Below, one piece after another: positions 16,181-25,926 of a stretch of 64,000 nucleotides of DNA (position 1 is the stretch's first letter; each line of letters starts with the position of its first letter). The DNA lies in assembly GCF_003315245.1 (NCBI RefSeq), contig NZ_QNRT01000002.1:728206-792205 (forward strand). The letters run 5' to 3'. The stretch is from Arenicella xantha. GTDB lineage: Bacteria > Pseudomonadota > Gammaproteobacteria > Arenicellales > Arenicellaceae. Both the position numbers and the translations under genes were made by a program. The notes under the pieces are model-generated. The model did not search any database. It was not told the DNA's origin and saw only the letters and a list, made by a program, of their open reading frames with translations.

Positions 16181-16975
16181 TTAAGCAAACACATCCTCAG
16201 GAGCACAACCAAGATACGCTGCAAGATGCTTAGCGTAGAGCTGCTCACAATGCGTGATCAATTCTGGCAAATCATTTAGTGTCATTCCGACAGTACAGAT
16301 CGATGGCAAAATTTTAATTTCATGTCGCCCGCCTTTAGCAATTTTGTTTGGAATATCCAGCACATAATGTAGCGGCTTCGAAATCATCGGTATGATAGGC
16401 ACTTGCGCTTCAATCGCCATGATGAACGCACCGCGTTTGAACTGCCCTAGCCCTTCACCATGACTTCGCGTGCCTTCCGGAAAAATCCATACATAACAAT
16501 CATCCGCTTGTAGCCGCGTGATCGCCTCGTCAACACCGGCACCATTCTTGCTCCCTTCGCCGTCGCCGCGCGCATTACGGTCAACCATAATATTATTGGT
16601 GGCGCGAAATAATCGACCCCAAAACGGAATCTTGAGTAGATCCTTTTTACCGATGATAATGGCATTTTTGGGAAACACCGGTCCTTGTAGCAAGGGATCA
16701 AAATTAGACTGGTGATTCATCGTAATCACGGCTGGCCCGGCTAACATATTGTCTCGTCCAACCACATCTACTTTGATACCCAATACAAAGCGCACACCAA
16801 CATTCAAGGCTTTTGCGTATGCCCACGATAACCACTTTCGCTGATAGAAAGGATAAGACAGTAAGTAGAAAACGATCGACACCAAAGTGCACCAAATTCC
16901 AACTAGGCTCATTTTAAGATTGAATTGTATTTTTCTAAGAAGTTGGCGCATAACGTCACTATGAAAATGTGGCAA
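16181..16975 (-). CDS. plsC: 1-acyl-glycerol-3-phosphate acyltransferase
   Basis: This inner-membrane enzyme transfers an acyl chain to lysophosphatidic acid in phospholipid synthesis. A membrane helix lies at about residues 22-42. The four acyltransferase blocks are seen: NHQSNFD (catalytic His88 and Asp93), the GKKDLLKIPFWG and ATNNIMVDR segment, FPEGTRSHGEG near 165, and VPIIPMIS. The length of 264 residues fits PlsC. It is a single gene with intergenic gaps on both sides. Confidence 0.92.
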   Translation of the reverse strand: MPHFHSDVMRQLLRKIQFNLKMSLVGIWCTLVSIVFYLLSYPFYQRKWLSWAYAKALNVGVRFVLGIKVDVVGRDNMLAGPAVITMNHQSNFDPLLQGPVFPKNAIIIGKKDLLKIPFWGRLFRATNNIMVDRNARGDGEGSKNGAGVDEAITRLQADDCYVWIFPEGTRSHGEGLGQFKRGAFIMAIEAQVPIIPMISKPLHYVLDIPNKIAKGGRHEIKILPSICTVGMTLNDLPELITHCEQLYAKHLAAYLGCAPEDVFA

Positions 16976-17293
16976 TTTTGTCTAGGCGCATCTTACTCTG
17001 GCTTTGCCTCCAAAAGGTGAAAAAATATGCGTTAAATTTGATCTATTGCTGGAATTACTATAACCGCCCCGTCAGCTCCCGCCGCCAAGCAAGCCACGCG
17101 ATCAACAACACCGATGCACGCTCATCAAGCACATATTGTTAATACAATACCGCCGAACCTAGCCGCCTAGTCCACATTGCCTAGCGCGCATATTCAACCC
17201 TGCGAGCATTGACACTATGACTTTGGTTTAGTGGTAAAGCTCAGGTTGCTGATGCACAATCATTGTCGTATTAATCGATAATAGGATGATCTG
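16976..17293. other. Divergent intergenic region, plsC and histidine kinase
   Basis: These 318 bases should carry promoters in both directions. A TTGACA hexamer at 17209-17214 could be a -35 element of the kinase gene, but no good -10 follows at 17 bp. An AGGATG ribosome site precedes the kinase start. I see nothing else. Confidence 0.4.
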
Positions 17294-19063
17294 ATGAGCG
17301 GTATTGAACTTCGCACTGAGCAACCCATGCCACGAAGTCTAGAACAGGAGTTCTTGATTTTGTCACGTAACAACGTGCGCCGAAATCCGGTTCCGGTGTT
17401 CATTGGGATGATCGTGATTGCGGTGGCAGCATTAGGTGCTTCGCCCGCTATATGGGTATTTACCTGGCTCGCGACATCAGTCTTGGCGCTCTTTGGGCGT
17501 GCTTGGTTCATTAACAAAATCCTGAGCTCCAATGCATACGACGACCCGCGGCGATTACGCTGGATCTATTGGTTAAGTTTCGGCAACACCTTTATTTTGT
17601 GCCTGTCTTTAGCCTTCTTTCCTGCCATGAGTGTCATCGATTCGGTGCTGGTAACCCTAGTGATGGGCTACCTAGTCATTGGCGTCGTTATCACCAATGC
17701 CGGATTCGCCAAAGCGACCGCGCCCTACGTCACTATTGTGCTGATCTCGCTGGCGATTATGTGGTCGCTATTTCCGCCGTTAGAGGGCACAGGCGTATGG
17801 AAAGTCTACGTGCTCAGCGCTTTTATCCTGTTTATGAACTATGCACTGCTTAGTATTTCTAAAGAGATCCACCAACTATTTAGAAGCTCAATAGAGATGC
17901 GGCAGAAATATGCGGATATCAACCACCGTTTATCTGAATCGCTAGGCGAATCGCAAGCCGCCAATGCCGCAAAAACTCGTTTTTTGGCAGCGGCCAGCCA
18001 CGACTTACGTCAACCGGTACACACCCTGTCATTGCTAACCGCCGCCCTAATATCTAGAAATGCGGCCAGTGAGAATAAAGATGAGCGGATCACTGACATC
18101 ACCAGCACTATGGATAAAGCACTGCATAGCCTAGCGGTGCAGCTGGACTCGCTCTTAGATATCTCTAAATTGGATGCAGGAATTGTCACGCCTAATTTTG
18201 GCAATACTGATGTAACTGCAATTCTGCGTCGGCTAAAAAATGAATTTTTGCCATTTGCCAATGAGAAACAACTCTCAATTCAACTCGATATTCCCGACTC
18301 AGCTCCGGCCTATACGGATGCTACTCTACTAGAAAGACTGCTACGTAACTTGCTAGCAAATTCAATCAAATATACTGAAACAGGAAGCATTCTGCTCAGT
18401 GTTAATTGCGACGATGACGTGTTGATTAGCGTCAAAGACACGGGCATTGGCATTGCTCAAGATCAACAAAAACTAGTGTTCGAAGAGTTTTATCAAATTG
18501 ATAACCCGCATCGTGATCGAAGCAAAGGGCTAGGCTTAGGGCTGTCTATCGTGAGTCGCTTATGCACATTATTAGACATCCGATTAACACTCCAATCGTC
18601 GGTCGGGCAAGGTAGCGAATTCTCACTCCACCTTAGCCGAGGCACGGCCATGGTGTCGACAGAAACACACTCCAAACCCACTTATTCGTTTAATCGTTTA
18701 CGCGTATTAGTGTTAGATGACGAAACCGATATATTGCTAGCGACGCAGGTATATTTGGAGGCACTCGATTGTGTGGTGATGTCGGCTGAGACAATCGAAG
18801 AAGCACTCGAATTCGCCAAGACCGACTCCCCCGAATTAGCCATTATTGACTTACGACTTCGCGACCACACCAGTGGCATCGATGCCTTGAAAGCGATTCG
18901 CGGCATCCATCCAAATATTCCAGCTCTACTAGTGACCGGTGATACCGCTCCAGACCGCCTGCAAGAAGCATCCAAGGCCAGTGCAAAATTGCTGCATAAA
19001 CCAATCTACTCAGAACAATTACAAACAGCCATTCGAAATGCGATTCAGAATGGCACAACCTAA
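17294..19063 (+). CDS. Hybrid sensor histidine kinase with receiver domain
   Basis: This 589-residue inner-membrane kinase has about six hydrophobic helices between residues 33 and 195 and very short loops, so it may sense a membrane or cytoplasmic signal. The HisKA domain has the phosphorylated His236 in AAASHDLRQPVHTLS. The ATPase domain shows the N box (LLRNLLANSIKYTETG), G1 box (VKDTGIGIAQ) and G2 box (GLGLGLSIV). A C-terminal receiver domain (about 472-589) has the acidic pair in LDDE and the phospho-acceptor Asp in AIIDLRL. There is no HPt domain, so the receiver may modulate the kinase itself. The convergent LuxR-type regulator is a possible partner by proximity only. Confidence 0.92.
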   Translation: MSGIELRTEQPMPRSLEQEFLILSRNNVRRNPVPVFIGMIVIAVAALGASPAIWVFTWLATSVLALFGRAWFINKILSSNAYDDPRRLRWIYWLSFGNTFILCLSLAFFPAMSVIDSVLVTLVMGYLVIGVVITNAGFAKATAPYVTIVLISLAIMWSLFPPLEGTGVWKVYVLSAFILFMNYALLSISKEIHQLFRSSIEMRQKYADINHRLSESLGESQAANAAKTRFLAAASHDLRQPVHTLSLLTAALISRNAASENKDERITDITSTMDKALHSLAVQLDSLLDISKLDAGIVTPNFGNTDVTAILRRLKNEFLPFANEKQLSIQLDIPDSAPAYTDATLLERLLRNLLANSIKYTETGSILLSVNCDDDVLISVKDTGIGIAQDQQKLVFEEFYQIDNPHRDRSKGLGLGLSIVSRLCTLLDIRLTLQSSVGQGSEFSLHLSRGTAMVSTETHSKPTYSFNRLRVLVLDDETDILLATQVYLEALDCVVMSAETIEEALEFAKTDSPELAIIDLRLRDHTSGIDALKAIRGIHPNIPALLVTGDTAPDRLQEASKASAKLLHKPIYSEQLQTAIRNAIQNGTT

Positions 19064-19142
19064 GCATCACCAAGTAGATCGAGTGTGACATTACTCTCAA
19101 AACTCCATCCATGGATGGTCTGAATCGTTGAGACCCGCACGC

Positions 19143-19183
19143 TAGCGATTAATTAGTCATCATCACCGATTAAATAATCGCTA
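19143..19183. terminator. Hairpin between convergent kinase and regulator genes
   Basis: A perfect 9-bp stem TAGCGATTA (19143-19151) and TAATCGCTA (19175-19183) closes a 23-base loop. It lies just downstream of both convergent genes. No strong T-run is present on either strand, so terminator function is uncertain. Confidence 0.45.
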
Positions 19184-19189
19184 ATGGCA

Positions 19190-19897
19190 TTACAAACCGA
19201 ATTTCAATTTAGCAGCAACGTACACGGCTTCAGTGCGATTTTTAACGTCGATCACTTTGTAGGCCATAGACAAATGGGCTTTAACGGTACCTTCAGCAAT
19301 ATCCAATTCACGTGCAATCACTTTATTTGATTTACCTTTGATAGCACCAATCAACACCTCAAATTGGCGCTTCGACAACTTGGACACCTGCGCGTGATCC
19401 AGCGGCAGGTTATCGTCCATATCGAAAAATGGATTTTTGTTGACTTGCTCTACTCGTTCCACCGAGCGAGCTAAACGATCTGGGTCGGCGTTATTGTCTG
19501 AGTAGGCAATCGGTGGCAAATAAATACCGCCAGCTAAAATCAATTGCAACGCCGCTATCATAATGTTCGGCGTCGATGACTTAGGAATAAAGCCGGCCGC
19601 GCCGGCATCAATAGCGCCTCGGATAATGGCCGGATCGTCTTCACTCGACAACAGCACCACGGTGGTCGCCGGAAAGGTGGATTTTATCTCCTTGAGTGCA
19701 TCAAACGTGCCATCACAATCCGGCAAATGAAAGTCTAGCAACACTAGCTCCGTGGTTTGCTCGCACACGGACATCGCCTGCCTACAGCTTTCTGCTTCTA
19801 TTATTTCAAGCGCTTGATCCAAATCTTCTAGCAGAAAGCACAACCCACTACGAAACAAGGCATGATCATCAACGAGTAATATTTTAAGTCCAGTCAT
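19190..19897 (-). CDS. NarL/FixJ-type response regulator
   Basis: This is a 235-residue two-domain regulator. The receiver domain (about 1-125) shows the acidic pair in LLVDDHALFRSG, the phospho-acceptor Asp in VLLDFHLPDCDG (about residue 55), the conserved Ser in VVLLSSEDDP and Lys in GFIPKSS. The C-terminal LuxR-type helix-turn-helix (about 170-235) has LSKRQFEVLIGAIKGKSNKVIARELDIAEGTVKAHL in pattern, so it binds DNA. It lies 27 bases downstream of the GMC oxidoreductase gene on the same strand and could be transcribed with it. The kinase that phosphorylates it may be the convergent hybrid kinase, by inference. Confidence 0.92.
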   Translation of the reverse strand: MTGLKILLVDDHALFRSGLCFLLEDLDQALEIIEAESCRQAMSVCEQTTELVLLDFHLPDCDGTFDALKEIKSTFPATTVVLLSSEDDPAIIRGAIDAGAAGFIPKSSTPNIMIAALQLILAGGIYLPPIAYSDNNADPDRLARSVERVEQVNKNPFFDMDDNLPLDHAQVSKLSKRQFEVLIGAIKGKSNKVIARELDIAEGTVKAHLSMAYKVIDVKNRTEAVYVAAKLKFGL

Positions 19898-19924
19898 GAT
19901 GATTTAGGGTCTAGGTGGCAAGCA

Positions 19925-22900
19925 TTAATGATGTTTCTCCAGCCAAGTGTACAGCATTGGAAAAATATCGACACTAGCCCTATGTCCAACAAAGCAATCC
20001 ATATGACCATAATTCTCAAACACATGTCGATGATACTTATGCGAGCTCTGGGGGTTGTGTGCACATAACCAGTGAAACGTACGTGCCGATGTTTGCGGTA
20101 AGAACTCGAGATTCATCCCTCCTGCCATAAAATCAATTGGCAAATCAAGTTGCTCGATAGTGTTCACGGCATGTGACCCTGACTGGGCGTGGGGGATCGC
20201 CCCTAAATAGGTGTTTTTACCATCGGCGTCCACAACATGACCGGCGCGAATAATGTGCGTAAGCTGTCTAAATGAATCGAGATTAATCGGACCGAACCAG
20301 TCAGCCATTTTGGTGTGCGTCGCTTGATTCAATTGCGCGTGTAAATATGATGGACCATAGACTGCCAATATTCGATGGCAGGCAGGATTAGTACACTCTT
20401 CGCCCAGCGGTGTCGGCACTTGATAAGTCATCACATCGAACATTCTATCGAAACCAGTGGTTCCCGCTCGCATACTGACCACATTATCCATTTTTTTGAT
20501 CAGCGGAATGCTTTCAAGTTGAGTCACCACATCCAAATCAGCTTTCGCATTGTTTAGCCAGTTGGTCACCGGATGTAACGTTAGTTGTGAGGACACGACC
20601 GAACGAATCGAGCGCTTATCAACGTATTCTCGTAACAAGCTCATAAGTAAACTCATCGAGCCGACACAGTGCGCAACAATCTGCACCTGCTCGGCTGTTG
20701 AGTTCGATAACACAAAATCAAGCGCCGCTGGCCAATCGTATTGTGCAATTTGATCGATACTAAATGCGCTATGCGACGAGCCTGAATCAGCACTAGCACG
20801 GTAGTCAAACAACCATACGTCGTGGCCTCTCTTGCGCAGGAAATCAACCAAGTTGCATTCGACGGTTTGTGCCGCAAATGACGATGCAGTGACCCCCATA
20901 CCTGGTGCAAGAATGATAGGTATTGCGGTGTCTTTCGCTTGCTTTGATGCTGCTGTTTGAGGTCGATAGCGAGTAAGCCTAATGGTCGCCCCATCGCCAA
21001 CTCGTATCAACGGAAACACCTCCTTGTCGGTATCGACCACCGTGCCCTTTTTCGCTAAACCCTTCTTCGGATAATTATTTAACGTCGCTAGCAAACCACC
21101 ATAAGCTCGAAACACCGTCTCGGCCAACGAAGCGCCCAGTTTAGCGACCTGAAATAAACCAATGCCGGCTTTAATCGTGTCGACTTTGCGGGCTGCCGCA
21201 ATCGCAATAAACAATACCTCTCCTAATACGTTTCGTAAGTCACTGGTTTTTAGCGTTGTGTTAAAGGTGCTTACTTGCTGAATGAAATCTTGTAGATTCA
21301 AACGCACAATCCCGCTGGATATGCGCTGCACTGGAGAACCATCGGCTGTGAAGATATCGACATAAAGCGTGGTTAGATCAGTCCACCAATGTGACCCAGG
21401 CATGCCCTGCAGGTTTTTTCGGCCGACCAATTTAAGCGCCTTACCTGCCCCATCGACATAATTAATTTCGTAGATCATCAACCAACGTTCAGCGGCATCC
21501 ACGTCTGGAACTAACAATTGAAACGTCCCAGCAATAATCGGATGCACCTGATTGTTGACCAGCACCTCACCTTGCGAAATCATGCACACCGTTTTGCGCT
21601 CTTGCGTGAGCTGATTGACCTCAGGAATACGAATGGTTAGGTTGAGCCTCAAGGACTGGCTATCAGACTCTCCGCAAGAAGCGGCTCGCATGTAGTCGTG
21701 CTTGCTCAGCACCGACGCGGACCGAGCATTGTTTACCCCATGAATAAAACCCGACATAGTTTCAGAAAACTCACAGGCCGTCTTCAATTGGTCCTTATTC
21801 AGATCGATAAATGACGTCGCCGCACTGGCTAGATCTTGTAACAAAACCTTTTCGGCATCGGATGAACTGGCGTAGGTCTCGTCATCAATAGCGTCGGAAT
21901 CGTCATCAAGGCCGATTACCGCCGAGGCAACTGGGTCGCTCTCGCCGAACAGTAGCTCTTCAGCCCATGCTTCTGGTTCGGCGCTATCAGCCAAATCGCC
22001 AGCCGATTGGATGGCTGGTGGTGCTGACGCCGTTGATGCTTGGTGCGCTGCCACACGACTTGCTGCATGATCCGTGTAATCAATATGCCAACCATGTTCG
22101 TTAGCCAGCAGGTCACAACACCGCTCAGCCAGCGCACTAATAGTAAGCAACGGATTGACGCCAATAGCACCAGGCATAATCGAACCATCGCAAATATAGA
22201 GACCGGCATAGACCGAGCTGTCTGAGTCACAATCGAACACTTGGCAACGGTCATTCACCACGCCTTGCTGATGCGTGTCAGCCATGCCGCAACCACCGAG
22301 CGGATGCACGGTAATCAGTTTATTACCAAATGCATCTTTACTGATTGGGTTCTTGATCAACTGCCCTTGCACCGCGTCATTAACCCGAGCCAGTGTGTCG
22401 TGATTAGCCTTTACAATGCTACTTTTTCCGACATCAGGCCAATCAATCTTTAGTCTATTTTGATCCAATTCAAGTTTACCAGACGACTCATCCATGCCCA
22501 TCACTAAGTATGTCTGAGTGCGGCTGATGGCGCCGGTATAGGCTAGATCACTAAGTGCCGAAGGGTCACTTTCCACCGCCGTCGCCACAGCTTGGACATC
22601 GCGCAATCTGGTTTCGGCTTGACCGGCTCCATAACGGAGAAAATTGGCATTGCCTGCGGCACCGAACATCAGCGTAGCTGAAATAACGCTAGCAAACGCA
22701 CCAGGAACCACGCCTTCCTCGATCACTAGCTGCTGTTCCGCAGCTTGACCATCATCACGCAAATCGATAACACCGGTAATACATGGCCCAGGCATTTGAT
22801 CGTCAGTCAGCTCATTCGTTCCCTGTCCAACACCGTAGACACTCTCGTAACGAGGTGCGCCGTCTTCACGCAACATTGGATCTGAGTGTTCATTATTGTC

Positions 22901-23923
22901 CTGCCAATAACTGTTGTAACCAAACGCCAGTAAATCGCCATTGCCGGAAAACTGCTGACCAAGTTGCTCCGAACACTTTAAGCCTGCCGCTTTTGAGCGC
23001 AACATAATCTCGGTCGAGCCTAAGGTGCCGCAAGCCAACACTAATACCTTGGCTTTAATTACCTTGTGCTTATAAGAACGCGAGCGACGTGCCGGACGTT
23101 CAGTCGGCTTAACATAGATTAACCATCCACCTTTAGTCTGCTCAATATAATCAACCGTGGTATTGCAGAACAGTTCCGCGCCATGCGCTTTAGCATCTGG
23201 CAGATAGTTCATCAGCGTAGTATTTTTTGCTCCAACATTGCAACCCGAACAACAATCACCGCATAGATTGCATTGTTCCTGCTGAAAGCCGAAGTGATTC
23301 GCGCGGCCTTGATCGAAGGTCACATTAATGTCAGGGCGAACCACCTCAACCCCAAGCGCGAGCGCGGATTTTTCAAGAGCTAATAGCTTGTTTAACGGCT
23401 TGTAGCCATGCTGATCTTGATCGTCCGACAATGGATATGGATTAGCGCCGAGACCCTCGCGAGCCAAGTCGTAGTAGCGCTTAAGCAAGTTTGGCTGTTC
23501 GCGAAACACGCTAGGCCACTGCAGGCCTTCGCGCGTGAAGACCGACTCCTTGAGTTCCAATGACACATTGGCGTTGATCAGCGAGGTACCGCCCAAACCG
23601 CAACCCACCAACGCGCTCATGTCTTCATTCACGCGCAAATCAAATAGTGCGGTCGGTTTACCGATCGGCGCGTTATCATGATTATCGGTGCGTATCTGAG
23701 TTTGTTGCTGAATTCCACCTAAGTCATTCGGGTACTGTCCTGGGCGCAACTCCTGGCCGCGTTCAAGCAAGCAAACATCTTGACCTGCGCGAGCCATTCG
23801 GGATGCCACAATACTACCGCCATAACCCGAACCGACCACTACCACAGAGGCCTGTTTATCCTTGGCGAGTTCGCCATAATCGTATGAAATTCTCGATTGC
23901 TCTGTTTGCGCTTTATTGTCCAT
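19925..23923 (-). CDS. GMC oxidoreductase fused to alpha/beta hydrolase
   Basis: This 1332-residue protein resembles cholesterol-oxidase-type fusions. Residues about 20-620 are a GMC flavoprotein: the FAD motif VVVVGSGYGGSIVASRMA, a Cys-rich insert CNLCGDCCSGCNVGAKNTT, and the HPLGGCGM and GVNPLLTISALAERC region of the active site. An acidic, Ala-rich linker follows (about 640-700), then a beta-rich middle domain (about 720-930). Residues about 990-1332 are an alpha/beta hydrolase with PIILAPGMGVTASSF, DYRASADSGSSH and IVAHCVGSM. The nucleophile position holds Cys1086 rather than Ser, as in PHA synthases. No signal peptide is visible. Its gene overlaps the phosphoesterase gene by 11 bases. 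Oxidation of a sterol or similar hydrophobic alcohol is inference. Confidence 0.87.
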   Translation of the reverse strand: MDNKAQTEQSRISYDYGELAKDKQASVVVVGSGYGGSIVASRMARAGQDVCLLERGQELRPGQYPNDLGGIQQQTQIRTDNHDNAPIGKPTALFDLRVNEDMSALVGCGLGGTSLINANVSLELKESVFTREGLQWPSVFREQPNLLKRYYDLAREGLGANPYPLSDDQDQHGYKPLNKLLALEKSALALGVEVVRPDINVTFDQGRANHFGFQQEQCNLCGDCCSGCNVGAKNTTLMNYLPDAKAHGAELFCNTTVDYIEQTKGGWLIYVKPTERPARRSRSYKHKVIKAKVLVLACGTLGSTEIMLRSKAAGLKCSEQLGQQFSGNGDLLAFGYNSYWQDNNEHSDPMLREDGAPRYESVYGVGQGTNELTDDQMPGPCITGVIDLRDDGQAAEQQLVIEEGVVPGAFASVISATLMFGAAGNANFLRYGAGQAETRLRDVQAVATAVESDPSALSDLAYTGAISRTQTYLVMGMDESSGKLELDQNRLKIDWPDVGKSSIVKANHDTLARVNDAVQGQLIKNPISKDAFGNKLITVHPLGGCGMADTHQQGVVNDRCQVFDCDSDSSVYAGLYICDGSIMPGAIGVNPLLTISALAERCCDLLANEHGWHIDYTDHAASRVAAHQASTASAPPAIQSAGDLADSAEPEAWAEELLFGESDPVASAVIGLDDDSDAIDDETYASSSDAEKVLLQDLASAATSFIDLNKDQLKTACEFSETMSGFIHGVNNARSASVLSKHDYMRAASCGESDSQSLRLNLTIRIPEVNQLTQERKTVCMISQGEVLVNNQVHPIIAGTFQLLVPDVDAAERWLMIYEINYVDGAGKALKLVGRKNLQGMPGSHWWTDLTTLYVDIFTADGSPVQRISSGIVRLNLQDFIQQVSTFNTTLKTSDLRNVLGEVLFIAIAAARKVDTIKAGIGLFQVAKLGASLAETVFRAYGGLLATLNNYPKKGLAKKGTVVDTDKEVFPLIRVGDGATIRLTRYRPQTAASKQAKDTAIPIILAPGMGVTASSFAAQTVECNLVDFLRKRGHDVWLFDYRASADSGSSHSAFSIDQIAQYDWPAALDFVLSNSTAEQVQIVAHCVGSMSLLMSLLREYVDKRSIRSVVSSQLTLHPVTNWLNNAKADLDVVTQLESIPLIKKMDNVVSMRAGTTGFDRMFDVMTYQVPTPLGEECTNPACHRILAVYGPSYLHAQLNQATHTKMADWFGPINLDSFRQLTHIIRAGHVVDADGKNTYLGAIPHAQSGSHAVNTIEQLDLPIDFMAGGMNLEFLPQTSARTFHWLCAHNPQSSHKYHRHVFENYGHMDCFVGHRASVDIFPMLYTWLEKHH

Positions 23924-25418
23924 GTTGCTTTACCCCATCACTTGAATTTCGGTCGAAAAATTGGTCTCGCACTTCCATCGCTCGTTGCTCCATTGCATTG
24001 CGCGCACTGTCTTGGAAAGCGCACCACTGCGTCTGATCTAACTGGGCCTGCATTCGCCGCAACAGATCGTTGTCGGCAACGCTCCCAAACTCTGCTCCTT
24101 CGACCGTAACCGGCGGCATCGCGCCATTCACCGGTGCTTGAAACAGTCGTAACGAAGCGGTATTGAGCTGAGCGTCAACAAAAATAACGGCGCCACCTTG
24201 CACTGAGCTGAAGTCGGGCTGGTCGACAACCCAACCGCCAGAGTTGAACACTTTCACCGGCAATTGAAAGCCATCAACACCTAGCGAATCTTGAAAAGGT
24301 TTATGCGTATGTCCAAATATGAAGGTGGTATCGGTAAGAACTAGCCGTGAGTCATGCGCGGCCGCCATCGCTGAATCTGGCGCATCGTCGAGTATCTGTT
24401 GGTGCAATGGCTTAGACAAATACCACTGCAACCCTTCCCAGCCCTCTTCTGACAATGCCGCATTATTATTGGCTCGCTCAGCCTGAAAACCACGTCCTAA
24501 AGTAGAGCTGATAATACCCGCCAATAGCTTTTCTAAGGTGAGGTTATTGATAATCGTATTGCTTGGCGACGTGCCCGATTTGCTACTCAAATACTCGCTT
24601 ACTAAACTGGCCAAACGCTGTGAATAACGATACGTCGCAGCGGGGTTTTGCATTATGTCGAATAACAATACCGTATTGTCTCGCTGTGCCGGTGACGCGC
24701 CTAGACTGGACCAAAAAAAGTTAATCCAACTACCGTTTTGGCGTTCTAACTCTTCGATATCAGGGTCACCGATGTCGCTCATCAGCTGATTGATAGTGGT
24801 CATCATTCGATATAGCGGTTCGACATAATGACCATGATGAAACACCACTTGCTTATCGCTGTGGCCGTCGTCACCAGCATGCCATAAACCCCAATTTGGG
24901 TAACGCATCTCAAACGACAGTCCGGTGGCCTTAGCGTACGGCAGTTGATCTAACAGCTTAGAGGTCAACGATGTCGACCGAAATAGATCAGTAGTCTGAT
25001 ACGGAATGCGTTCATCAGACTGATATTGGTCTTGTTGAAAACGCTCCAGAAACAAATTGTCTTTCTCGCTTTGCCAAAAGTGGTGGTCATGATTACCGGG
25101 CACGAAAACAACTTCTTTTTGAAAGACGTCAGGCTCATCGTCATCGAACAAAGCTCGCAACAGCACATCGAGCGAACGCACAATATCAGTCATCGAAGCA
25201 AAATCGAAGTCGACCAAATCGCCCAATAAAACAAGCTTAGGCAAATCATCGCCGTACACTTTCGGAATGTACTGACGCAGCCCCTTGATCAGTTCAAGCA
25301 GACAGTCGGAAGGTTTATCCACGTCAAACAGATCGTGCTCATTGCGGCTCGAGAGAATGCTGTAACGCGCGCCTAAATGTAAGTCTGACAAACATACGTA
25401 ATTGCAGTGGGGGTCCAT
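23913..25418 (-). CDS. Calcineurin-like metallophosphoesterase
   Basis: This 501-residue protein carries the full metal-binding set of the calcineurin-like fold: SDLHLGARYS (Asp12, His14), VLLGDLVDFD, VPGNHDHHFW, HHGHYVEP and FGHTHKPF. No signal peptide is seen, so it is probably cytoplasmic. The phosphorylated substrate cannot be read from sequence. It is the first gene of a unit with the GMC/hydrolase fusion, whose start lies inside its 3' end, so expression is coupled. A 16-bp palindrome lies about 50-65 bases upstream of its start. Confidence 0.9.
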   Translation of the reverse strand: MDPHCNYVCLSDLHLGARYSILSSRNEHDLFDVDKPSDCLLELIKGLRQYIPKVYGDDLPKLVLLGDLVDFDFASMTDIVRSLDVLLRALFDDDEPDVFQKEVVFVPGNHDHHFWQSEKDNLFLERFQQDQYQSDERIPYQTTDLFRSTSLTSKLLDQLPYAKATGLSFEMRYPNWGLWHAGDDGHSDKQVVFHHGHYVEPLYRMMTTINQLMSDIGDPDIEELERQNGSWINFFWSSLGASPAQRDNTVLLFDIMQNPAATYRYSQRLASLVSEYLSSKSGTSPSNTIINNLTLEKLLAGIISSTLGRGFQAERANNNAALSEEGWEGLQWYLSKPLHQQILDDAPDSAMAAAHDSRLVLTDTTFIFGHTHKPFQDSLGVDGFQLPVKVFNSGGWVVDQPDFSSVQGGAVIFVDAQLNTASLRLFQAPVNGAMPPVTVEGAEFGSVADNDLLRRMQAQLDQTQWCAFQDSARNAMEQRAMEVRDQFFDRNSSDGVKQHGQ

Positions 25419-25466
25419 AATAGCTTCCTGTTTTTCGCCTTAAGATCGACATCTGTCTAGTTGGAT

Positions 25467-25482
25467 TATGATCTCGATCATA
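25467..25482. promoter_or_regulatory. Palindrome upstream of the phosphoesterase gene
   Basis: TATGATC-TC-GATCATA is a 7-bp inverted repeat with a 2-base centre, 49-64 bases upstream of the start at 25418. Its place near the expected promoter suggests a dimeric repressor or activator site. The regulator is unknown. Confidence 0.4.
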
Positions 25483-25583
25483 GGCCATTTTTAGACATTC
25501 CCCTAGCAAGTCAGGCTAAACCGTACTGCTATAACCATCGTTTAGTTAACGGTTTTTTGGACCAAAATAGCAGCCGCTATTAG

Positions 25584-25614
25584 GTGTATTCATCGCATTA
25601 TCGATGCAATACAC
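25584..25614. repeat. Inverted repeat, 12-bp stem with one bulge
   Basis: GTGTATTCATCG (25584-25595) pairs with CGATGCAATACAC (25602-25614) leaving one bulged base and a 6-base loop. No T-run follows, so a regulatory site is as likely as a terminator. Confidence 0.45.
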
Positions 25615-25888
25615 ACCACTGAGATCAACCGCCAAAATCGCCTAGCCAGCGAGTAATGACACGGTTTTCGCGATGCCTATGGGCGCTAGTCGAAGTGTAA
25701 AGACGGCATAGAAATTAAGCATAAACGATCGTCTTACCGCCCAAGCGTGCGTCCTAAACGCGCTGCTTAGCCCTACTGGGATAGCTTTTATGTACTATTT
25801 TTTACGCCCTAAACACGGCCTATGCTGACTCAGTCGATTCAATTTGGCTTGGTCATTTTCAGGTAACTGCTCGCGGCCAACCAAAGCG

Positions 25889-25926
25889 ATTCGTGCCAAT
25901 CAAATGATTCGATTGGCAACACGAAT
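25889..25926 (+). promoter_or_regulatory. Two-part hairpin upstream of the fibre gene
   Basis: ATTCGTG (25889-25895) pairs with CACGAAT (25920-25926), and the nested CCAATC (25896-25901) pairs with GATTGG (25911-25916). The stem is 13 bp in all with a 3-base bulge and 9-base loop. It lies about 130 bases upstream of the fibre gene start, so it is either an operator or a leader RNA structure. Confidence 0.5.
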
